Source: Lysobacterales bacterium
GTDB taxonomy: Bacteria > Pseudomonadota > Gammaproteobacteria > Xanthomonadales > Xanthomonadaceae
Direction of reading: 5' to 3'
DNA length: 64,000 bases
Assembly: GCA_016718605.1 (NCBI GenBank)
Contig: JADKCY010000007.1
Location: 1 to 64,000 of the forward strand
The notes beneath the pieces were generated by a model. The model was not told the origin of the DNA. It ran no database searches and saw nothing but the letters and a program-made list of their open reading frames with translations. Made by a program: the position numbers and the translations under genes. Below are positions 40,391 through 49,067 of the stretch, in pieces. How positions within the stretch are numbered: the stretch's first letter is position 1; each line of letters starts with the position of its first letter.

Positions 40391-42521
40391 GGGGGACCTC
40401 TCGTCTTGCGCTGATGTAGCGCTGCAGGGCGGGCTCCAACGGAGACTCCAGCTTGGCCACTACGCGGTCGACTGCTGCATCGATGCGCGCGAGACAGTTG
40501 GATCGAAGAGCCTCATCCTTGCCTTCCGGCAGCGCAGGCAGGCGTGCCGAGGCAACCAGTTTGCGTAGCTCGATCAGCTGAAACGCGGCAGCGACAACGG
40601 TCTTCCGCGCCTGTCCGGGAAGCGGCTGCGTAAAGGCAGCAAGGATTTCCTCCGCCAGCTTCGCGGGGGATCTCGGGCCCAAGAGAGCAGCACGGACACC
40701 TGTCTCGGTCGCAGCCCCCTCTTCCAGATGGGCACGGATACCGGGCAAGGCATGCACGAAATCACGGATGAGGTAGCTCAGGATTCCGCTGGAGTCACGG
40801 GGCTCAGGTGCGGAAGCCGTCGGATCAGGGTCGATGCCATGGGCCAAGCCATCCGGCTCCGACTCGACCTCGGGGCGCAAGCCCAGGAACCAATCGAGCA
40901 GCAATCGCTCGTCCTCGCGCTCGGCGCGCTCCACCACGGGGAACTCATGCTTTTCTACAAAGACCAGGGGTAAGACCGTCGCCTGATCATCCCACTCCAG
41001 GGTCACATCCAGATCGGCCAGGGCGGGGTAGCGCGCGAGCTCGGTGTGATTCTCTTGGGTGATCCAGCTCGCCACCAACGGCAAGGTCAGCTGCATCGGG
41101 GCAGGATCCGCGGGGCGATCGATCTGCCATGGATCGAAGTTGCGCTCAAGTTGCACGAGGCGCGCGCGGATATCGCGCATCGATACGCGGAGCCTCTCAG
41201 GCCAGCTGGAGGGATCGCCTTCGATCAACAACCCGTCTCTGCTCGCCCGCAAAGACAGGATGAACTTGGGCCACTGCTGTCCGCTTTCGCCCTGTATGGG
41301 CTCCGGCGCCTTCACCAACAGTTCGGGTGCGCCTTCAACGCGCTGCCAGGGACCCGCAAACACAACAAGAGGGGCGAACTTGCTTGCCGACGCCGCAGGA
41401 ATCCGCCAGATCAATCCAGCCTCGGTGTTGGACAACCCATCAAACAGCCCCAGACCGCGCCGGGTGAAGTTGAACGACCCCATCGCCAGAAGGCTTGCCT
41501 TGGAGCCCTCAACCAGCAGCAGCTTTGCGTGCAAATCTCGCCACGCCGCGAACTCTGCCCTCGCGCTTCTGCTGCGGTCGTACTCACCTTCGTCGTCATC
41601 TGCTTGTGCGCTCAGCGTCGCGCAGCCGTACTGGGGTTCAGCGAAAGCGATGCTTGTGTCCACCTTCTCGCGCATCAGCGCCTGCAACAGCGCAGGGGGC
41701 ATTTCTGGGTAGAGACGGCCCTCCACCGCACGCGCAGGACCGATCAGACGAACGTGCTGGGGTCGACTTCCGAAGGCCGACAGCAGTCGCGAGACGACAT
41801 CTGCAAGCCCGTCTCCCGTGGGCCAGAACGGACTGGCGGCAGTCAACGTCCTCACCTCGCCTAGCGGAACGCTGCCCAAGGCAGAAAGCACACCGCCGGG
41901 CCGAGGAAGACCAAGAAAGAACATACCCTGACGATCCGGATCCATCGGACGAGCCGAGAACACAGCCCGCATGTAGCGCTGCTGGGCTCGGGCTTGGTCC
42001 GTCTTTGGCGGCAAAACCTCGGCCAGCCAAGCCGCTGCGTCCCTTACAGCGGTGGCATTGACGGCTGCACCGGACGGCGCGTCGTCGACCGCTACCGCGA
42101 TTTCGATGTTGTTGCGGTACCCGCTCGCCGTAAGGTTGGCAGACCCCGTGATCAGACGCACGATCTGGGAGGAGACTTCGCGATCCTGCTCATGCACGAA
42201 GCGTAGCAGGGCCACCTTCGCGTGCAGCTTGCGGGCGCTCGACTCGGGTACGGGGATCAGATCGACACGCGGGCTGCGCCGCATGCCCGGCTGGTAGCCA
42301 TCGGGATGCAGGTAAATCGTGACATCAACATCTTGAAGCGCCCGCTCCAGCTCCAGGCGGAACTCGCGGCCACGAGCTGGAGTGTGCCTCAGCCCCAAAG
42401 CCAAAGGCAGCAGGTCCTCCTCAAGGAAATCGGCCTGCAGGTGATAGGTGGTCGCGACAACGCTGGCCAAGCGATAGCCGGCGGGCGGTGCCCAGAGCTC
42501 AAGCAGACGCGTCGCGCTCAT
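40377..42521 (-). CDS. phospholipase-D-like protein with two HKD motifs (DrmC-related)
   Basis: 714 residues. First HKD: KLHAKVALLRF near 98-108 with GSANLTASGYRNNIE near 126-140. Second: DLHAKLLLVEGSKASLLAMGSFNFTRRG near 330-357. Two HKD motifs make a complete PLD active site, so nuclease activity is plausible. It is much longer than DISARM DrmC (about 250 residues), with an extra C-terminal 340 residues of unknown fold ending in a helical SAKLEEILAAF-like region. The start overlaps the upstream gene stop (ATGA). Confidence 0.82.
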   Translation of the reverse strand: MSATRLLELWAPPAGYRLASVVATTYHLQADFLEEDLLPLALGLRHTPARGREFRLELERALQDVDVTIYLHPDGYQPGMRRSPRVDLIPVPESSARKLHAKVALLRFVHEQDREVSSQIVRLITGSANLTASGYRNNIEIAVAVDDAPSGAAVNATAVRDAAAWLAEVLPPKTDQARAQQRYMRAVFSARPMDPDRQGMFFLGLPRPGGVLSALGSVPLGEVRTLTAASPFWPTGDGLADVVSRLLSAFGSRPQHVRLIGPARAVEGRLYPEMPPALLQALMREKVDTSIAFAEPQYGCATLSAQADDDEGEYDRSRSARAEFAAWRDLHAKLLLVEGSKASLLAMGSFNFTRRGLGLFDGLSNTEAGLIWRIPAASASKFAPLVVFAGPWQRVEGAPELLVKAPEPIQGESGQQWPKFILSLRASRDGLLIEGDPSSWPERLRVSMRDIRARLVQLERNFDPWQIDRPADPAPMQLTLPLVASWITQENHTELARYPALADLDVTLEWDDQATVLPLVFVEKHEFPVVERAEREDERLLLDWFLGLRPEVESEPDGLAHGIDPDPTASAPEPRDSSGILSYLIRDFVHALPGIRAHLEEGAATETGVRAALLGPRSPAKLAEEILAAFTQPLPGQARKTVVAAAFQLIELRKLVASARLPALPEGKDEALRSNCLARIDAAVDRVVAKLESPLEPALQRYISARREVPHAAA

Positions 42522-43849
42522 GCGGCAACTCCCTTCTCAGGCAGCTCGCGCAACATCCCTGAGAAAGACTCGATCCGGTAGGGATGGGTGAAGTCGTCTG
42601 GGTCACGCACTTCTGGAGGGGCATCCAGAGCGAACCGCGGCGAGATCACCAAGGTGTTCCCCTGCAGCGCAAGCCACGCCTGTTTTGGCTGCCTCGCCGC
42701 GTCTAGCTTCCCGCTCTGCACTCTCTCGTGATGCCTGCATAGCTCGACAAGCAGTGCGTCACCAGGCTGAGCAACAAGAATGGCTTGCACGCTCGCCAAA
42801 AAATGCCGCGTAGGGGTAGCCACCTCGCCCGGTACGTTGCGCAGCGAGCCCAAAAGATCTCCAAGCGCCCTGCCCGATTCTGTCAAAGACTGAAAGCCCA
42901 TCAGCGAGCCTGCGGCGGTCGCACGTTGGACCGGCGCCCCTTTGGCATCAAGAGAGAGCAAACGGTCGAATCGATCGAGCAGGCCAGCATGCACAGCCTC
43001 GAAGGCCCGCGTGAGTTGCATCACTTCGGCCATTGTTGCGGCCTCCGGGTCGCGCTGCCTTTTCAATTGCCGCTCCAGCTGGCCGAACGCTTTGTGGCTT
43101 GAACCCATCGCCTTGAAGGGGGCCATCGCTTCATGAAGACGACGCTGTGTTCTCGGCTCAAGGAGGGCATCACGCAGCGCCTGGATCTCACGTCGCGAGA
43201 CCTGACTGACGTCCAGCGAAAGCTGTTTGCCCCAGCGCGCAAGTTCATCCCGACCGAAGCTTGGCGTTGTTCCTTGAAGCATGTCTTCGAAGCCCGATGG
43301 CAGCTTTGCTCCGATCGGCTTCAGAAATTGCTCGGCAAGCAGCCGGCCTCGTGCAGTCAGCTCCCCGGACAGGTTCTCGACGAGCCCACCGTGAACCAAG
43401 GTGACCCAGTAAGTACCCACGCCCCCAACACCTGCCTGGTTGCGCAGAAGCTCGAACTCCGTCGTCGTCCTGCCCTGCTCTACAGCTCTGCGGACATAGC
43501 TGATGCCCCGCAAACCTCTCCACGCGGGCGCATCGATCCCAAGCTGAGCCGAGTTGCCGTAGTAGGTTGTCGCCAGCGCAAGGAAGCGTTCCCAAGCCAG
43601 CAGACGCTGCCGTCGGCTACGCCCCGCCGTGCCTCCAGAGGGCGCATCGGCGCATTCATCAAGCAGGTACAAACCTGCGCATAGCCACGACAGATATCGG
43701 ACGCGAGTCGTGATGGTGGTGGCACCCGGCACGAGGTACTGGGCGATGGCCGTGTAGGCACGCAAGGCTCCGAGCGGATCGATGCTGCCCGCGGAGGCAG
43801 CCCGAGGATCCCATGCAGAAAGCACCGGCAGAGGCAGCGTCATGGGCAT
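42518..43849 (-). CDS. hypothetical protein resembling DUF6361-type proteins
   Basis: 443 residues. N-terminal DPLGALRAYTAIAQYLVPGATTITTRVRYLSWLCAGLYLLDE recalls DUF6361-type openings (PGTSTIQTRARY) but I cannot confirm it. The remainder is mainly helical with RLLAEQFLKPIGAKL and a C-terminal PYRIESFSGMLRELPEKG. It lies between the first SNF2 ATPase (2 bases upstream) and the PLD gene (ATGA overlap), so it is a true operon member. Function unknown. Confidence 0.7.
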   Translation of the reverse strand: MPMTLPLPVLSAWDPRAASAGSIDPLGALRAYTAIAQYLVPGATTITTRVRYLSWLCAGLYLLDECADAPSGGTAGRSRRQRLLAWERFLALATTYYGNSAQLGIDAPAWRGLRGISYVRRAVEQGRTTTEFELLRNQAGVGGVGTYWVTLVHGGLVENLSGELTARGRLLAEQFLKPIGAKLPSGFEDMLQGTTPSFGRDELARWGKQLSLDVSQVSRREIQALRDALLEPRTQRRLHEAMAPFKAMGSSHKAFGQLERQLKRQRDPEAATMAEVMQLTRAFEAVHAGLLDRFDRLLSLDAKGAPVQRATAAGSLMGFQSLTESGRALGDLLGSLRNVPGEVATPTRHFLASVQAILVAQPGDALLVELCRHHERVQSGKLDAARQPKQAWLALQGNTLVISPRFALDAPPEVRDPDDFTHPYRIESFSGMLRELPEKGVAA

Positions 43850-43851
43850 GT

Positions 43852-46743
43852 CTATCGCACGACCGATGCGAGCACTTGGAGGTGCGGGCGCGGCTCCGTT
43901 GCCAGCGTGTCCCGGACCCAGGCTTCGTACTCATCGAAAATGCGGCTAATCTGACTCACGCGCCGCTCGCGCTTGCCTGCACGGAGATTCTCGAGTCCGC
44001 CCTGTCGCTCAAGACGCAGTTCGAGCTGTTCGACCTGTCGAGCTTGCAGGCGCTTGAGCGCCGCAAGGGTTCCTTCGAGACGTGCCCCCATATCCGCACT
44101 GAAGACTTGTTGGCGTTGCTGCATGTGCGAGGTCATGGTTGCGACAGCACGCCTCAGGTCGCCCTGAAGCGCCTCAAGGTCAAGCGCTTTGGCCGGGTTG
44201 GGCAGAGCGCCCGCCTTGAGACCGGCGCGTGCACAGAAGGTATCGAATGCCTCAAGCACCGGCTCAGCCGAGTCACGCAACACCGCAACCTGCCAGTCCA
44301 CAAGCAGAGCTTGACCCTTGCGGTTCGGAATCTGCCCCATCAGGAGGAAAGCACGCTCCCCCTCCATGAGGTGTGGCGAACGTAGGACCGGCGCGGTGTG
44401 ACGCCCGAAGCGGGTCAGCACGCGATCGCGAAGCCACTCGCTGATGGGGTGCTGCGGCCACAGGAAGTGCAAGCTCGGCCAGCTCTCAGCATCGTTGCGC
44501 GCCTGGCGGGCGCGCTCGATCGCGCTGGCCACCAGCGCCCGGTCATCGCTGAGGGTGTAGCGATCATCCGAGCCACGGGCTTCTCGCGGGATCTGCTTGA
44601 GTCGTTGCTGCAAATCGATGGGTGCGGTGATGCTGAGCGTTCGCGTGCTGGTGTCCACGCTCCACTGTGCGATCGGGGCTCCACGACTGAGCTCTTCCAG
44701 CGCTGTCTTTGCGAACTCCAGATCACCCGCAAAGAACGAGGGCACGTCGGCGATCTGCTGGAGCGAATTCTCCGCAGGCGAAGCGTCGTCTGGCGCTGAG
44801 TTGAAGAACTGCAGCAGCCAGTCACCCTCGCCTTCATCGACGCTCGCGGCCTCCGCCTCCAGCGACTGCTCGAACGCGTCCGCGCTCTGGCCTTCGGCCA
44901 TGCGCTTCGCGATCTCGTGCGCTTCGCGATCAGGGTCGTGGAGATTCAGGAACGCGCTGGGATCGCCAAGATCGCGGTTGGCGCGCTCATCCTTCTGCTG
45001 GAGCACTTCAAGAATGCGCAGATCGCCGCGAATGCGCTCTACGTTGGTGGTGGTTTGCAGATACGTGATCCTGGGCCGATGCTTCTGGCCATAGCGATCG
45101 ATACGCCCGTTGCGCTGCTGGAACACCATCAGCGACCACGGCAGGTCGAAGTGGATCAGGCGGTGACAGAAGTAGTGAAGGTTCAGGCCTTCGGAGGCAA
45201 CGTCTGAGCACAGCAGCACTCGAAGCGGATCGTCTTGGCGACCGAAACGCTCTACGAGGTCCTGCTGTTCCGTATCGATGAGGCCGCCGTGTAACACCGC
45301 GGTCTGCTTTTCGCTTAGGCCCAGATCCCTGCTGAGATTCTCGCGAAGCCAGTGCAGGGTCTCGATGCGCTCGGAAAACATCACGAGGCGATCGTCAGTC
45401 TTGTCGACCGACCAACCGTACGACGGATCTGCAAGCAACACCCGCAGGCGCTGGTACTTGCTGAAAGCGTTTGTATCGATTGCTTCAAGCGCCGCCTTGA
45501 GGTGTTGAAGCCCTTCCACCTCTTCGTACTCGGCTTGCGTGGGCTCCTGCTTGCGGTCCAGATGAGCTAGACGGATGCGAACGGACTGCAGCGCTGCGGC
45601 TGGGCTGGAGAATGCGCCCTTCTGCAGCCCCACGCGCTGCAGCTCATGCTGCTGTCCAGCGAGGCGCTGACCTGCCTGGGTGAAGGCCACTTCCAACAAG
45701 GCCTCGAAGGCCCTTTCCTCTTCGGGCGAAGCATCCGCTCGGGCGACTTCCGTGACACGCTCCTGGAAGTCGGCCTCCACCTGAGCATGGATGTCCTTCT
45801 TGAATCGCCGGATGACCAGACCTTTGTCTCGGAAGTCTTCGGGGGTGTAGTCGTCCGGATCGCTGATCGCGGTGGGATCCAAGAGGCTGACCAGCGAGGC
45901 GAAAGAGCGCGCCGAGCCATCGTGGGGCGTCGCCGAGAGCAGAATCAGGGAGTCAGAACGGGTGGCGAGCAGGCGCGCCAAGCGCGCGCGACGCGAAAGA
46001 CCACTCTCCTGCGCACGCGCCGCGACGTTGTGGCACTCATCAATGATGATGATGTCCCACCAGGCGTTCTCGAGGTAATTTCGGTACTCAAGATTGTTCT
46101 TGAGTGTGTCGATCGAAATGATCGACCGGTCAAAATAGTTGAAAGGATTGTGGTTCGCAGGGATTCGATTGCGAACCGCGGCCAGTCCCGCCGAGTCTAG
46201 GCGAACCAAAGGGATCGAGAAGCGCGACCAGAACTCCTTCTGGAACTGGGTCAGCATGCTCTTGAGAGTGATGACCAGGATGCGCGCGCCCCGTCCGCGC
46301 TGGATCAACTCGGTGGTGAGAATGCCTGCTTCCAGCGTCTTGCCTAGGCCTGTGGAGTCCGCTATCAGAATGCGCTGCCGGGGCTGCCGCAATGCCTGAA
46401 GCGCCGGATCCAGCTGGTAGGGCACAACGTTCATTACCGCGCGGTGACCCAGGCGGATACGGGTGTCGTTCGGAAGGCTACGCCTCAGAACGGCCTCGAC
46501 GTACAGCATCGAGGCATTGAAGTTGCTTGAGTCGTCGAGTACCAGGCGCGTTTGCGCCGGGTCGAGCACGTCGATTGCACCCTCGAGCCGCGTCAAGAAA
46601 TGTGCGGAGCGCCCCCTAACCAAGTCGGAGACCCCATCACACACGAGCAGTTCGCCCCCGTCGCTGGACGGATCGACCCGCCGAACCAACCATTCCTCAT
46701 CGCGAATCACCACCCGGGCGCCGGGGGCCAATACTCCATACAC
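43852..46743 (-). CDS. SNF2-family ATPase, first gene of the defence operon (DrmD-like)
   Basis: 963 residues from a GTG at 46743 with GGAG 8 bases upstream. SNF2 motifs: Walker A IADSTGLGKTLEAG near 127-140, WWDIIIIDECHN near 235, LLSATPHDGSARSF near 275, and VASEGLNLHYFCHRLIHFDLPW with QQRNGRIDRYGQKH near 520-550. The N-terminal 100 residues (VVIRDEEWLVRRVDPSSDGG) are the beta-rich head seen in DISARM DrmD and RapA-like proteins. Begins the ten-gene minus-strand operon; 54 bases upstream sits an IS3 end remnant. Confidence 0.87.
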   Translation of the reverse strand: MYGVLAPGARVVIRDEEWLVRRVDPSSDGGELLVCDGVSDLVRGRSAHFLTRLEGAIDVLDPAQTRLVLDDSSNFNASMLYVEAVLRRSLPNDTRIRLGHRAVMNVVPYQLDPALQALRQPRQRILIADSTGLGKTLEAGILTTELIQRGRGARILVITLKSMLTQFQKEFWSRFSIPLVRLDSAGLAAVRNRIPANHNPFNYFDRSIISIDTLKNNLEYRNYLENAWWDIIIIDECHNVAARAQESGLSRRARLARLLATRSDSLILLSATPHDGSARSFASLVSLLDPTAISDPDDYTPEDFRDKGLVIRRFKKDIHAQVEADFQERVTEVARADASPEEERAFEALLEVAFTQAGQRLAGQQHELQRVGLQKGAFSSPAAALQSVRIRLAHLDRKQEPTQAEYEEVEGLQHLKAALEAIDTNAFSKYQRLRVLLADPSYGWSVDKTDDRLVMFSERIETLHWLRENLSRDLGLSEKQTAVLHGGLIDTEQQDLVERFGRQDDPLRVLLCSDVASEGLNLHYFCHRLIHFDLPWSLMVFQQRNGRIDRYGQKHRPRITYLQTTTNVERIRGDLRILEVLQQKDERANRDLGDPSAFLNLHDPDREAHEIAKRMAEGQSADAFEQSLEAEAASVDEGEGDWLLQFFNSAPDDASPAENSLQQIADVPSFFAGDLEFAKTALEELSRGAPIAQWSVDTSTRTLSITAPIDLQQRLKQIPREARGSDDRYTLSDDRALVASAIERARQARNDAESWPSLHFLWPQHPISEWLRDRVLTRFGRHTAPVLRSPHLMEGERAFLLMGQIPNRKGQALLVDWQVAVLRDSAEPVLEAFDTFCARAGLKAGALPNPAKALDLEALQGDLRRAVATMTSHMQQRQQVFSADMGARLEGTLAALKRLQARQVEQLELRLERQGGLENLRAGKRERRVSQISRIFDEYEAWVRDTLATEPRPHLQVLASVVR

Positions 46744-46796
46744 AGCGAATACTCCAACGACTAAGTCGCAGCGCGAAATGCGATGCCTAGATTTGG

Positions 46797-46863
46797 ACGT
46801 CCCCCGCCTTCAGTAGCGGGGCTGTTTGGAATCCAGCATTACTGTAGCCGATCCTCGGCAAGG
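46797..46863 (-). mobile_element. IS3-family end remnant (copy 1)
   Basis: GTCCCCCGCCTTCAGTAGCG and on to CCGATCCTCGGCAAGG match the transposase-end copy at 48842-48902 with small differences (an extra TTACTG-like segment). Read on the minus strand it is LAEDRLQ then the CCCCGC...GCGGGGG terminal hairpin. The transposase reading frame is broken. It lies directly upstream of the 26-kb operon. Confidence 0.7.
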
Positions 46864-47302
46864 GTCGCATCGCAACTGGAATGATTGCCGTAGGCTCGGA
46901 TTCCTTTCAGCCGGACAGGGCGCTCAATGGCGAGACCAGATCCTCGACCTCGCTGAGGGCGATGTGGTGGTGCCTTCCCTCAAGGGTAAGGGCTATGTTG
47001 GCGTCGGCAGAGTCTTGGCAAGAGCCGTCCCCTATCTCGATTTTCGCCACGAGGGACGATTGCTCCAAGACTTCAACCTCGCAGCCCCAAAAATGCCGGA
47101 GAACTCTGAAGACTTGGCTAACTCCGAATACGTGCTTCGTGTCGAATGGGATGCGTCGGTTCCGAGAGAGGAAGCCAAGTGGCAGTCAAATGCAGGCCTT
47201 TTCACCACGCCGCTTGTCAGAGCGTCTCTGGATCGACAGCCTACAACTGTCGCCTTCGTGGAGAGTTCTTTCGGCGTAAGGCTGCAAGAGCTCGCCACCT
47301 AA
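46826..47302 (+). pseudogene. truncated PUA/EVE-like domain protein
   Basis: The recognisable part runs RNWNDCRRLGFLSAGQGAQW, DLAEGDVVVPSLKGKGYVGVGRV and YVLRVEWDASVPREEAKW. This resembles the YxxFGEV-type PUA/EVE-like domain that sits in front of nuclease domains in some defence proteins. The first codons come from the IS3 remnant and the last (LQELAT) are fused to IS1595 sequence at about 47302, so both ends are lost. The original protein is unknown. Confidence 0.5.
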
Positions 47303-47630
47303 AAGGCGACTCAACTCCAGCGCCACCACGTTGTTCTTGCTCTGCGTCAGCAACCAGACCGCCTGAAACCACACGGTCAACGGCAGACGACTGTGCGCGA
47401 ACATCGTCCCGGCCACCAGACTGGTCTGCCGTCGGCACCCGCCGCATTGCCAGAGCGGCTTACCCCGGTGGCGAAACAGGCTCGCCGTACCACCACCGCA
47501 GCGTGGACAGTCAAATCCCTCCGGCCAGCACATGCGTCAGCTCGGCCTCGCAGGCCGCCTCGCTGCTGTAGCGCGACTGCACATCACGCCAGGACATCCC
47601 TCGTTGAAACTGCACCCGATTCATCGCCAT
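47303..47630 (-). pseudogene. IS1595-family transposase, N-terminal fragment
   Basis: MAMNRVQFQRGMSWRDVQSRY then, after a frameshift near 47530, WPEGFDCPRCGGG...KPLWQCGGCRRQTSLVAGTMFA, the zinc-ribbon opening of IS1595 transposases, then LTVWFQAVWLLTQSKNNVVALELSRLLG. The match stops there, fused to the truncated PUA-like gene. The catalytic part is absent. Inactive remnant. Confidence 0.8.
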
Positions 47631-47714
47631 CGCTGGGCCCTCGCTTGCTGGAGGACCACGCATCCGACACGTTCGTCTCAACAGCGGAGACTTGGCTGAC
47701 GGATCGCGCCAATC

Positions 47715-47798
47715 AGGAACCGCTTTGCCAACGTCATCGACGCCATGAATGGCAAACACATTCTTGGCAAGATCCACCCCAATGCACACAATCGCCAT
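47715..47798 (-). pseudogene. IS110-family transposase, N-terminal fragment
   Basis: MAIVCIGVDLAKNVFAIHGVDDVGKAV is the DEDD motif I opening of IS110 transposases (GVDLAKN). Only about 28 codons remain before the sequence passes into other DNA and the IS1595 remnant. Nested IS debris. Confidence 0.75.
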
Positions 47799-47815
47799 GA
47801 CCGCCTCCGGAACGT

Positions 47816-48790
47816 GTGATGAAGAAACCCCTCCCATCGTCACGCACGACCACCAGGCCGAACTACCGAGCGTTGCAGAAGGTGCGCGGTGGGGAAGGTC
47901 CTTTCATTCGATATGGAAAGGCAAGGATGACACTCGGACAACACACGTTGAGCGCGACCATGCAATTCGCGCGATGGACCGAAACCGTGACCGGGCTGTT
48001 GCCCAAGCACTTTTCGAGTGACTTTCTGGCCGGACGCTACCCTGATGACGCCAGCAGCTTTGAAGAATATCTGGAACTCCACCTTGGCGACTCGGTCTGG
48101 TCCTACACGGACGATGGAGAACTGACCGTTCCCACATTTGTTTTTGATAGCGATAACAACCTCGAAAGGCTATTGGGCAGGTTGAGAGCGCGAAAGGACT
48201 TCTGGGTGGATTGCGAACTGGACGGTGAGCCATATCCTTTCGACATCTTGGTCGTGCCGCTTGCATCTTTACGCGGAGATTGGATAGATCTGCCGCCGGT
48301 TTCGCCGAAACATCGAGAAATGATGCCCCGAAGCAAGTCTGAAATTTCGAGAAGACTTGGATCTGATGGCGCTAGAGATTTGCTTGCGCACCGAACGAAG
48401 CAGGTGATGTGCGACAAGAAACTCTGGCGAACTCTGGCTGCAAGAGGGAGGCAGCCAAAGTTCCTATGGACGCTCGCTGTTCAATGGAATTCTTGTATCG
48501 CAAATTGGACCATTGAACTCAACGGCGCATTCAACAAACCCGTCACGTTCGTATTTTTCCTCAGCATTGAACCGGCGTTCCCTTCTCTCGGATTACCACG
48601 CGAGAGCAGACACACAAAGCGATCATTGGGCGGACAACAGCGATTTTCACTTTTTCCGGCAACGGTAGTCGCGGGAGACTCGCTGATGGAGCAGGTTGCG
48701 TGTTTTGGCGATCACAGCACTTGGACTGGCCTGAGTCTAATTCAATACGATAAGCATTCTGCGCCCAAGATATATCGGAATATCGAGTAA
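47816..48790 (+). CDS. hypothetical protein in the IS-rich patch
   Basis: 324 residues from 47816, but the first 37-48 residues lie over IS110-adjacent DNA; starts at 47927 (MTLGQHTLSA) or 47960 (MQFARW) are more likely. The protein is acidic early (DDASSFEEYLELHLGDSVWSY) and has VDCELDGEPYPFDILVVPLAS and a KQVMCDKKLW segment. No family recognised. Lower GC than its surroundings suggests separate acquisition. It lies between two IS3 end copies. Confidence 0.5.
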   Translation: MMKKPLPSSRTTTRPNYRALQKVRGGEGPFIRYGKARMTLGQHTLSATMQFARWTETVTGLLPKHFSSDFLAGRYPDDASSFEEYLELHLGDSVWSYTDDGELTVPTFVFDSDNNLERLLGRLRARKDFWVDCELDGEPYPFDILVVPLASLRGDWIDLPPVSPKHREMMPRSKSEISRRLGSDGARDLLAHRTKQVMCDKKLWRTLAARGRQPKFLWTLAVQWNSCIANWTIELNGAFNKPVTFVFFLSIEPAFPSLGLPRESRHTKRSLGGQQRFSLFPATVVAGDSLMEQVACFGDHSTWTGLSLIQYDKHSAPKIYRNIE

Positions 48791-48837
48791 AGGCCATTTT
48801 TACGGAGCAGAGCGGAAGCTCGAAATACTCCTCAATT

Positions 48838-48990
48838 CAACGTCCCCGGCCTTAAGTAGCGGGGCTGTTTGGAATCCAACTGTAGCCGATCCTCGGCAAG
48901 GTGCTTCGCATAGGCCTCGGGGGTCATCCCACCAAGGACCTTTTTCGGTCGCTCTCCGTTGTATTCGCGTCGCCATGTTTCGATCACGGC
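48838..48990 (-). mobile_element. IS3-family transposase C-terminal remnant (copy 2)
   Basis: Read on the minus strand: TRAVIETWRREYNGERPKK, then VLGGMTPEAYAKHLAEDRLQ and LDSKQPRY, the C-terminal end of IS3 OrfB (W..eYN..RP...LGG.TP..fA). It is followed outward by the CCCCGC...GCGGGG hairpin end. The rest of the IS is missing to the right, where the sequence joins the DUF2130 gene region. Same orientation as copy 1. Confidence 0.8.
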
Positions 48991-49067
48991 ACGCGTCATT
49001 AGGTCAGCTGGTGCTGACGTGCCGTGCTATCCGTAGGGAAGATGTGGCTCAGGCCGGTAGGAGCCGA

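Noticed and set aside
20361..46743. Calling the array canonical DISARM or BREX
   Set aside because: No separate DrmA/DrmB pair, no DrmMII cytosine methylase, and no BrxC/PglZ-type proteins; the single 2130-aa helicase is Druantia-like, so only a DISARM-related array is claimed.
47186..48790. An intact insertion sequence in the IS patch
   Set aside because: Each transposase piece lacks its catalytic part and is truncated or frameshifted; only remnants can be supported.
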